Source of the DNA: DTYU01 sp040757355
GTDB lineage: Bacteria > Bacillota > Desulfotomaculia > Desulfotomaculales > Ammonificaceae
DNA length: 12,602 nt
Direction of reading: 5' to 3'
Assembly: GCA_040757355.1 (NCBI GenBank)
Contig: JBFLWY010000059.1
Coordinates: 1-12,602, forward strand
In this document: one piece after another, positions 7,368 to 12,602 of the stretch
Layout: each line of letters begins with the position of its first letter
Numbering within the stretch: the stretch's first letter is position 1
Position numbers and translations under genes: made by a program
Notes under the pieces: model-generated
Told to the model about the DNA's origin: nothing
What the model saw: the letters and a program-made list of their open reading frames with translations, nothing else
The model's database searches: none

Positions 7368-8686
7368 TCAAGATGAAGGATCAGCAGAAGACCTATTATG
7401 ATCCCCATAACTATTTCTTTGTCCGTCTGCCTGGCAGCGTCTATCGCCGGAAACTACAGCGACCGGAGCTGCAATCCAGCGAAGAGCTGATTCCGCTGCA
7501 CGGGCAACCGTGGCAGAAGGGGCTGCTGAGCGGGGTTCTTTTCTGCTGCTTGACCTGTATCACGCCAGTCCACGTTGGTAGCGGCAGCTACCGGAAGGTC
7601 AGCGGAAAGGTGGCTGTCGACATCATTCGGGATAGCGAAGACAACCCCGTTATTCCGGGCTCCTCGCTCAAAGGCAGCTTCCGCGCCATCGCCGAGGCTG
7701 TATCAAAGAGTTGCCTTACGTTCAGGGGTGACAGGGACAGCTATGAAGAAAAGCTGGAGAAGCTCCCGTGGGAAACAGGCTTCCGCAAGCGGCCATCCCC
7801 GGAAAACAGCTATTGGAGAAAGGAAATAAAGGAAAAGCTGTCTTCACTCCAAAGCGCGAGGGTAAAAAGCATATCTGTTGAACCATGTATTAAAAGCGAA
7901 TTCAGCCGTTGTACCGTAAACTCTGAACAACCCGGGGAGATTTTCTTGTGTCCATGTTGCAGCATTTTTGGCGCTCTCGGCTATCGCGGGCGGGTTGCTT
8001 TTACTGAGGCCCGAGTTACTAATAGTAAAACCGTGGTTGTTGTCAACATCCCGGCACGGCATAGCCCTCAGCCCCATCGTCTGGCGGATAAGGCGACCTG
8101 GGCGGGCGATCCTGCTGACCGTTCGAAAGCCGGCGGTTTTAAAATAAAAGGCGAGGGGGAAAACTTGTGCCTTACGGTGCTGAATCCGTTAGGGCGGAAG
8201 TTTTACCCGTACCAGAAACCCACCTTTAATACAGGCGAGCCCCATTGCTGCATCCCTGAAAACGCCACTTTAAAGTTTTCCTTATACTTTGAGTCGCTCT
8301 TCCCTTGGGAACTGGGGTTATTGCTCTTTAGCCTCGGAGCGGAAAACCAGGTTTTACCGCTTGAAACCGGAGTCTGGTTGCCGAAAGTAGGCGGTGGCAA
8401 GGCATACGGGCTGGGAAGCGTCCGGGTGGGTTGCGAGGAGTTGAGGCTCGTCCCGGTAAGCGATCTCTGTGCCCAACCCCGGTCCTATATAGGAGAAGCG
8501 TTAGAAGAAAAGGTTCGTCATTATCTCGAAGAATTTTGCTGCCATCCGGCTTTTCACAAGCAAGGAGCCGATGACCTCCGCGTGGGCCTTTCAGAAGACC
8601 TGGAGAAACACAAAAGAAGCGGCAGGCTCCATACCGCGGATAACGCGAGACCGTTTTCTGGAGGGTTGTGGGATGCAAGAACTTGA
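7364..8686 (+). CDS. cas7: Large Cas7 RAMP with insertion (TIGR03986-like)
   Basis: A 440-residue RAMP protein, much longer than the other Cas7s. It opens with PHNYFFVRLP (14-23), like the PYNFVpLP start I associate with the TIGR03986 RAMP family. HVGSG at 70-74, IIRDSEDNPVIPGSSLKG at 87-104, CPCCSIFGALGYRG at 196-209 and the final loop KVGGGKAYGLGSVRV at 341-355 are RAMP signatures. D86 or D90 may be the cleavage residue. An insertion of about 80 residues (113-192) lies between the IPGSS helix and the Cys motif, and the usual IDR motif is replaced by a region with PARHSPQPHR. This suits the inserted Cas7 at the 3' end of variant III-D complexes. Start GTG 7364 overlaps the previous stop; ATG 7373 is possible. 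Neither has a strong ribosome site. Confidence 0.8.
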   Translation: MIKMKDQQKTYYDPHNYFFVRLPGSVYRRKLQRPELQSSEELIPLHGQPWQKGLLSGVLFCCLTCITPVHVGSGSYRKVSGKVAVDIIRDSEDNPVIPGSSLKGSFRAIAEAVSKSCLTFRGDRDSYEEKLEKLPWETGFRKRPSPENSYWRKEIKEKLSSLQSARVKSISVEPCIKSEFSRCTVNSEQPGEIFLCPCCSIFGALGYRGRVAFTEARVTNSKTVVVVNIPARHSPQPHRLADKATWAGDPADRSKAGGFKIKGEGENLCLTVLNPLGRKFYPYQKPTFNTGEPHCCIPENATLKFSLYFESLFPWELGLLLFSLGAENQVLPLETGVWLPKVGGGKAYGLGSVRVGCEELRLVPVSDLCAQPRSYIGEALEEKVRHYLEEFCCHPAFHKQGADDLRVGLSEDLEKHKRSGRLHTADNARPFSGGLWDART

Positions 8687-9158
8687 ATGGGCAGTCAATC
8701 AGTACAGGAAATTCGATGCCGCAGCGAAAAAGCGTGCGGAGGAAGTTAAGAAAAGGGATCAAGAGCGCCAAGAAAAAAATAAGGGAAATCGGAAGAAGAT
8801 CAAAAGAGCTGCGAAACCAGATGAGTTGGACGTCAACGAATTGGCAAAGTTTCTCAGTACACTCAGGCAGAAGGGCTGCAACGAGTTGAAAAAGCTGGCA
8901 GATGCTCTCTGCAGTGAAGATAACCCTTTTGCCCAACGTTCTAAAAAGTACAAGCAGGTTTTTACCGACCTTCGGGATTATGCAATCAGAGATTTGCCTC
9001 AAGATAAGCGGGCTGCGGTTTGTTGTTTACAGTGGCTGAAACGGCTGCTAAAGATTAAAGAGGTCCATATTAAGGTTAAAGAAGGCAATTCTACTTTGCT
9101 CGATTGGTTGCTTGAATCAGACGTCGCTGTTTCCCGGCGGGAAGACACCAGAAAATAA
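8673..9158 (+). CDS. Small basic helical protein, unassigned
   Basis: I do not recognise this 161-residue protein. Residues 10-48 form a highly charged Lys/Arg/Glu helix, likely a coiled coil or nucleic-acid-binding arm, followed by a compact helical region (53-130) with LNELAKFL-like and LRDYAIRDLPQDKRAAV segments and CC at 117-118. There is no signal peptide or membrane helix. I chose ATG 8673, after GGAGGG at 8660-8665; the frame is open to 8571 but that part overlaps cas7 without a ribosome site. The gene overlaps cas7 by 14 bases, so it is co-translated with the complex. Its size, helicity and charge would fit a second small subunit or a complex accessory, but I see no family signature. 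Its GC content (about 40-48% in rows I counted) is below that of cas10. Confidence 0.75.
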   Translation: MQELEWAVNQYRKFDAAAKKRAEEVKKRDQERQEKNKGNRKKIKRAAKPDELDVNELAKFLSTLRQKGCNELKKLADALCSEDNPFAQRSKKYKQVFTDLRDYAIRDLPQDKRAAVCCLQWLKRLLKIKEVHIKVKEGNSTLLDWLLESDVAVSRREDTRK

Positions 9159-9191
9159 TCATAGTAAGGAAGCTTTAAGGAGGAAGAAATT

Positions 9192-9827
9192 ATGGCAAGG
9201 ATTTTGGTTTGTACATTAGGCTATTCACCTGGGGTAGTTACCAAAATGGTACAGCACTTGCAAGAAAACGGAGGAGTCGATGAGGTATGCCTTGTGACAA
9301 CAAACAACACCAAAATTATGGATATCTATAATCATATTTTGCGTAGGGAGTTAAATGATAAGCTACAGTTACAAGATAAACACTGGTCTAAAACAATTCC
9401 ACCAGAAGACTTGTCGGAACAAAGCCATTTTAAAGAGTTTCGCAGAGAATTAGCAGCTATTCTTAAGGAGAGATTACAAGATAATGGAGAAAACATAGTT
9501 CACTTATGCATTTCCGGCGGCCGCAAGACGATGACCTATGCAGCGGCATTGGCGGCAGAAGAAGTTGCGGCGTGTCTTGGTGAAACGGTAACCAGAGAAC
9601 GTTTTCACGTCTGGCATATTCAGTTAATAGACGAACAAGAACCCGCCGTCGAAGATATTGAGGAGCGCCTGCAGCGTTACCGCAGCCGCAGGGATAACGA
9701 GGATGATCGCAGATGGTTATATCCGGAGAACAGCCAGGTGCTTGAGATTCCGTATTTCCATTTTGCGGAAGCACACAGGGTGCGTGATGACAGCATTGAA
9801 TATGATTATTCAAAAGGTATAAAGTGA
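9192..9827 (+). CDS. crn1: Stand-alone CARF protein, Crn1-type ring nuclease
   Basis: A 211-residue Rossmann-like CARF protein. Two motifs decide it: CTLGYSPGVV at 7-16 and CISGGRKTMTYAAALAAEEV at 106-125. They match the loops of the Sulfolobus ring nucleases that bind and linearise cyclic tetra-adenylate; S11 corresponds to the conserved active-site Ser of that family, and K112 lies in the GGRK loop. VDEVCLVTTNNTKI at 29-42 is also typical. No HEPN or nuclease domain follows; the C-terminal 70 residues are charged and helical. The predicted role is to shut down cyclic oligoadenylate signalling from Cas10. AAGGAGG at 9176-9182 gives a clear start after a 33-base gap, so translation is independent of the upstream genes. 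A CARF sensor rather than a ring nuclease remains possible. GC is about 34% in bases 9301-9480 but about 57% after 9541. Confidence 0.82.
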   Translation: MARILVCTLGYSPGVVTKMVQHLQENGGVDEVCLVTTNNTKIMDIYNHILRRELNDKLQLQDKHWSKTIPPEDLSEQSHFKEFRRELAAILKERLQDNGENIVHLCISGGRKTMTYAAALAAEEVAACLGETVTRERFHVWHIQLIDEQEPAVEDIEERLQRYRSRRDNEDDRRWLYPENSQVLEIPYFHFAEAHRVRDDSIEYDYSKGIK

Positions 9828-9880
9828 CTTAACATCGCAATACCGCAGAGAAGGCAAAAAAACGAGGTGTTTTTGGCAAA

Positions 9881-11110
9881 ATGTCCGGAACGACAGGAAT
9901 AGAAAATCTGCTCGCGAGAATTCAGAAAGCAAATCCCCTTAAAGTATCCCAGCTTTTAGACGAGTTACTAAACAATGTCCAAGAGTACGAAAAGTTTGAG
10001 TCTGAGTTTGGTGGGGATCAGCGCAAACGCTCTCTAAATCGCAGCGCGGCGCTGTCAGAAATTTGCAACCTTTTTTCTACTGTCGCATATGAAGAGGCAC
10101 TGGGGTGTATCGATCAAGATAATGCTGTCAACTGCTCAATACTTGAAAAAAATTCTACCGCAGCCCTTAAACCGGCAGCCTTTAAACCGGCACCCTTTAA
10201 GCCGGCCTGCCGGATCAAAGAGCCCTTCTGTTATGACCGGTACACACACCGCTTTGTTGATAGATGGTACGCTGAGCAGCGTTATGCGATCGGGACCTAC
10301 GGCTCGGTGGTGGTGCAGTTGCCGTCTGTAGAGCATCAGCGCCGGTCCGCCCGGAAAGAGCAAGCAGGGGGGGCTAAAGAAGATAGCGGCGCAGGGCCGG
10401 GCAGAGGAGAAGAACGACCGCTGCTGCAAGAAGAAAAATCTTGTGAGCCTCAAGGAAAACAGGGCGGGGGACCGAATCGGTTTCACGGGTTAATCGGCTG
10501 GCTTTTTGCTCAGGGGGCCCTTTTTGATGGGATTTTCTTCTTGCTTTTGTGCTCTACTTGGCGGTGGCCTATTCCGTGGTTTTGGTCTTTCTATCCGTTG
10601 GTAATGGTACTGAACGCAGGTTGTTGGGTCTACCTTATTGCGAGCCGCGGTGCGCATGTGTTGAAAGCGGTGGTGCCGCGGCTGGCGGCCACCGCGATTG
10701 TCGGGCTGGTCCCGCCCTTGATTACTAAGGATATCTGGGAGTTCAGCTTTGTATTGTGGGAACAGCGTTTTCTCTACTGGATCGCGGTAGCGGGGCTGCT
10801 GCTTGCCACCTGGGTCTACCTGTTTATTGAAACGCAGAACCGGGTCGGCAAAGGCGGGCTCAGTGCCCGGCGAGCGTTTCATATCCTGCTGCGGCTTGGC
10901 AACTTTGCCCTCTTCTTTTCCTGGTGGGCGACGACGTTTGCTTATACAGTGGAAGGAACGCACCACCCTGCTGCGGTAAAAATAGGCGTGTGGGGGTGGC
11001 AGTTTGTTCAGCCGCAGCCGGTGACGCTGTTTTTTGCCGCTACTGCCTGTTTTATCGGTATCTTTTTGCAGGTGCTCTGGCATGAGCACCCGATCACCAA
11101 GCCGTTATGA
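9881..11110 (+). CDS. Polytopic membrane protein within the type III-D locus, function unknown
   Basis: I do not recognise this 409-residue protein. Residues 1-90 are soluble and helical (NLLARIQKANPLKVSQLLDE onward). Residues 96-110 are three KPA-type pentads. Residues 111-150 form a small hydrophobic/aromatic unit (CYDRYTHRFVDRWY), and 150-200 are a charged Gly/Gln-rich linker. About six membrane helices follow, near 202-224, 232-254, 264-282, 297-317, 334-356 and 380-399. There is no signal peptide, so the N-terminal 200 residues are probably cytoplasmic. No CARF, SAVED, HEPN, CorA or nuclease motif is visible. It lies 53 bases after the ring nuclease and 21 bases before cas6, same strand, so it is very probably part of the locus. 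A GAGGTG at 9864-9869 is 11 bases from ATG 9881. It may be a membrane effector or a membrane anchor; this is inference. Confidence 0.85.
   Translation: MSGTTGIENLLARIQKANPLKVSQLLDELLNNVQEYEKFESEFGGDQRKRSLNRSAALSEICNLFSTVAYEEALGCIDQDNAVNCSILEKNSTAALKPAAFKPAPFKPACRIKEPFCYDRYTHRFVDRWYAEQRYAIGTYGSVVVQLPSVEHQRRSARKEQAGGAKEDSGAGPGRGEERPLLQEEKSCEPQGKQGGGPNRFHGLIGWLFAQGALFDGIFFLLLCSTWRWPIPWFWSFYPLVMVLNAGCWVYLIASRGAHVLKAVVPRLAATAIVGLVPPLITKDIWEFSFVLWEQRFLYWIAVAGLLLATWVYLFIETQNRVGKGGLSARRAFHILLRLGNFALFFSWWATTFAYTVEGTHHPAAVKIGVWGWQFVQPQPVTLFFAATACFIGIFLQVLWHEHPITKPL
10166..10210 (+). repeat. Three 15-base in-frame tandem units encoding (L/F)KPA(A/P/C)
   Basis: Units 10166-10180, 10181-10195 and 10196-10210 each read approximately CTTAAACCGGCAGCC or TTTAAACCGGCACCC and encode LKPAA, FKPAP and FKPAC. 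The unit is in frame in the membrane-protein gene and lies at the junction between its helical N-terminal part and the rest. Copy number may vary between strains by slippage. Confidence 0.85.
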
Positions 11111-11131
11111 TCCGGGGGAGGGCTGAGAAGG

Positions 11132-12100
11132 ATGCTGCCGGAATCAGAGTTCAGGCTCGGCTGCTTTAAGTTTCACCTGACGGCGCAGACGCCGGTTGAG
11201 CTGCCGGTCTTCAAAGGGTCGCTGCTGCGCGGCGCCTTCGGCAGTATGTTCCGCAAGGCTGTCTGTCTCAAGCCGCGCGAGGATTGCCGCGGCTGCCTCT
11301 TCGCCGCCAAGTGCGCGTACGCCTATCTCTTTGAATCGGTTTCCCGCAGCGGCGGGCCTGCGCCCTGGCGGGTCCCTTATAATCCCCACCCTTTCGTGCT
11401 CGAGCCGCCGCTGGAAGACAAGCTCAAGTACGAGCCCGGCGAGGGGTTTACCCTCGGGCTGGTCCTGATCGGTGAGGGCATCTCCTACCTTCCTTATTTT
11501 ATCGTAGTGGTGGAGGAGATGGGCCGCGCGGGGATCGGCCGGAACAGAGGGCGGTTCAAGCTCGAGTACGCGACGGCGGAAAACCTCTCTGCCGCTGAAG
11601 TGATATATGCCGGCAGGAGCAGGACGCTGGCGGAATCCTTCCCGCTGGTAACGCCCCGCGAGCTGAACGCAGCCTTCAGCGGCAACGGTATCCGGAGGAT
11701 AGAGGTCACCTTCCTTACCCCGGCCCGGCTGCAGCATGCCGGCAGGCCCGCGGCCGCTCTGGACTTCGAAATCTTCCTGCGGGCGCTGCTGCGGCGGTAC
11801 TCCTGGCTGTCATCCCTGTACTGCGGCTCCCTGCCCCCGCTCCCCTACCGGGAGATGCTGGCGTCGGCCGGGGAGAGGGTGAAGGTTGCCGGAATGTGCT
11901 TAGCCTGGGAGGACCGGCAAAGATACTCTGCCCGCCAGCGGGCCCTCCTGAAGATGGGCGGCCTTACGGGACGGGTTTCTTTTGAGGGAGAGCTGGCCCC
12001 CTACCTTCCCCTTATCAGGTTGGGTGAGTACCTGCACGTCGGCAAAGGCACTGTCTTCGGGCTGGGGAAGTACAGGCTTGATATTTTAGATGCCACCTGA
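11132..12100 (+). CDS. cas6: Cas6 pre-crRNA endoribonuclease
   Basis: A 322-residue protein of the PF10040-type Cas6 family, which cuts the repeats of the CRISPR transcript. It has FKGSLLRGAFGSMFRKAVC at 27-45, a Cys set C45, C52, C55, C61 (CxxC with flanking Cys, often seen in this family and likely to bind metal), GIGRNRGRF at 134-142 and the C-terminal glycine-rich loop LHVGKGTVFGLGKYRL at 301-316, which closes the second RRM-like fold. H302 is a possible catalytic or RNA-binding residue. GGGGGAGGG at 11114-11122 and GAGAAGG just before ATG 11132 support the start. It is the last gene before the array, 235 bases from the first repeat, so this Cas6 very probably serves that array. Confidence 0.9.
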   Translation: MLPESEFRLGCFKFHLTAQTPVELPVFKGSLLRGAFGSMFRKAVCLKPREDCRGCLFAAKCAYAYLFESVSRSGGPAPWRVPYNPHPFVLEPPLEDKLKYEPGEGFTLGLVLIGEGISYLPYFIVVVEEMGRAGIGRNRGRFKLEYATAENLSAAEVIYAGRSRTLAESFPLVTPRELNAAFSGNGIRRIEVTFLTPARLQHAGRPAAALDFEIFLRALLRRYSWLSSLYCGSLPPLPYREMLASAGERVKVAGMCLAWEDRQRYSARQRALLKMGGLTGRVSFEGELAPYLPLIRLGEYLHVGKGTVFGLGKYRLDILDAT

Positions 12101-12120
12101 TTGATGTCATATATTGGAAA

Positions 12121-12167
12121 TTCCGCTAACCTCTAAAAAGGGGCAAAACCGGGGGAGGTTAGCGGAA
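12121..12167. repeat. Perfect 13-bp inverted repeat in the leader
   Basis: TTCCGCTAACCTC at 12121-12133 is the exact reverse complement of GAGGTTAGCGGAA at 12155-12167, separated by 21 bases. It begins 20 bases after the cas6 stop. There is no T-tract after it on either strand, so it is not a normal intrinsic terminator. It could be an operator, an RNA hairpin ending the cas transcript, or an integration-related site. Confidence 0.9.
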
Positions 12168-12224
12168 ACGGAAAGATAGCGAGCATTTGGGAGATAACGG
12201 GCGATACCGGGAGCTGACTGATCT

Positions 12225-12253
12225 TTGAAAAGTGAATAAGGAAGGGGTAAAAT
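12225..12253 (+). promoter_or_regulatory. Promoter of the CRISPR array
   Basis: TTGAAA at 12225-12230 and TAAAAT at 12248-12253 are separated by exactly 17 bases; each differs from the sigma-A consensus by one base. Transcription should begin near 12260, about 75 bases before the first repeat. Confidence 0.65.
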
Positions 12254-12335
12254 GGGGTGAAAACGGAGCGGAGAAAGGGGGTTATGCAAATCGAATCCTG
12301 GAAGCCTTGGGCCGCAAGGGCTGCAGGAGGGCGCA

Positions 12336-12602
12336 GTGAAAATCGAAGCCCTGATTGATAAGGGATTGTCACTTAAAGAAAAAGCCAGTGAAGACAAAAG
12401 AAAGCTAAGGTTGGTGAAAATCGAGGCCCTGATTGATAAGGGATTGTCACAGCATCACCTTTTTCATCACGTCTTCCCCCTTTCAAAGTGAAAATCGAGG
12501 CCCTGATTGATAAGGGATTGTCACAATGTAAAGTTCACCAAAATCAAGAGTAGAGTTTAATTGTGAAAATCGAAGCCCTGATTGATAAGGGATTGTCACA
12601 AT
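12336..12602 (+). CRISPR. CRISPR array, four 37-base repeats visible, truncated by the window end
   Basis: Repeats lie at 12336-12372, 12414-12450, 12488-12524 and 12563-12599; spacers are 12373-12413 (41), 12451-12487 (37) and 12525-12562 (38), and a fourth spacer begins at 12600. Repeats start GTGAAAATCGA and end GGGATTGTCAC. They are identical except for position 12, which is A in repeats 1 and 4 and G in 2 and 3. CCCT and AGGG inside the repeat can pair around an 8-base loop. The final 8 bases ATTGTCAC, directly after the hairpin, resemble the usual ATTGAAA(C/G) tag, so Cas6 should cut between repeat positions 29 and 30. Spacers share no sequence with one another or with the rest of the window that I can see. 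Confidence 0.98.

Larger units (their letters stand above)
12101..12335 (+). promoter_or_regulatory. CRISPR leader
   Basis: Non-coding stretch between cas6 and the first repeat. It is purine-rich on this strand. In order it holds a perfect 13-bp inverted repeat (12121-12167), three 10-base units beginning with GGG (12189-12218), a sigma-A-like promoter (12225-12253), a repeat-like fragment (12284-12302), a small hairpin AGCCTTG/CAAGGGCT (12303-12322) and AGGAGGG just before the first repeat. The promoter reads into the array, supporting this end as the leader end and + strand transcription of crRNA. Confidence 0.75.

Noticed and set aside
9192..9827. Csm6/Csx1 effector nuclease
   Set aside because: The CARF motifs are present but there is no C-terminal HEPN RxxxxH motif and the protein is only 211 residues.
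10490..11089. 199-codon minus-strand frame opposite the membrane protein
   Set aside because: The forward frame shows regular hydrophobic helices with a good start; the reverse frame is Arg/Pro-rich with no pattern.
11144..11737. 197-codon minus-strand frame opposite cas6
   Set aside because: cas6 carries family motifs and ribosome sites; the reverse frame has none.
12121..12167. Intrinsic terminator after cas6
   Set aside because: The hairpin is perfect but has no T-tract on either side.
12336..12602. Array transcribed from the minus strand
   Set aside because: The reverse complement ends ATTTTCAC, also tag-like, but the promoter at 12225-12253 and the position next to cas6 support + strand transcription.

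Overview
The window carries a nearly complete type III CRISPR-Cas locus of subtype III-D, all on the + strand, followed by the start of its CRISPR array. Gene content and style suggest a Clostridia-type Firmicute, possibly thermophilic: strong Shine-Dalgarno sequences, many ATGA/GTGA-type overlaps, a sigma-A-like promoter, and a short palindrome like those scattered through Peptococcaceae-type genomes. Base composition is mixed, roughly 50-60% GC with AT-richer patches. The organism assignment is inference.

Layout. Bases 3-245 are the 3' end of an AAA+/Clp-type gene that looks unrelated. Bases 246-476 are intergenic, with a perfect TATAAT and a palindrome. Bases 477-8686 are a tightly packed effector operon: cas10 without an HD domain but with an intact GGDD, cas7, csx10 (Cas5), cas11, cas7, cas7, csx19-like, and a larger Cas7 with an insertion. 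Bases 8673-9158 encode a small basic helical protein I cannot assign. Bases 9192-9827 encode a stand-alone CARF protein of the Crn1 ring-nuclease type. Bases 9881-11110 encode an unrecognised protein with about six transmembrane helices. Bases 11132-12100 are cas6. Bases 12101-12335 are the leader, with a 13-bp inverted repeat and a promoter. From 12336 there are four 37-base repeats, and the array runs off the window.

How it should work. Cas6 cuts the array transcript at the 3' base of the small repeat hairpin, leaving an 8-nt 5' tag. The crRNA is bound by a Cas10/Csx10/Cas11/Cas7 complex with several Cas7 subunits that keep a candidate catalytic Asp. Target RNA binding should switch on the Cas10 GGDD cyclase to make cyclic oligoadenylate, and the ring nuclease should remove it. 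No Csm6/Csx1/Can/NucC-type effector is visible. The membrane protein next to the ring nuclease is therefore the most interesting candidate for an undescribed effector or accessory.

The effector gene order (cas7-cas5-cas11, then cas7-cas7, csx19, inserted cas7) is the order of the fused subunits described for variant III-D complexes, but here every piece is a separate gene. No cas1, cas2 or reverse transcriptase is present.
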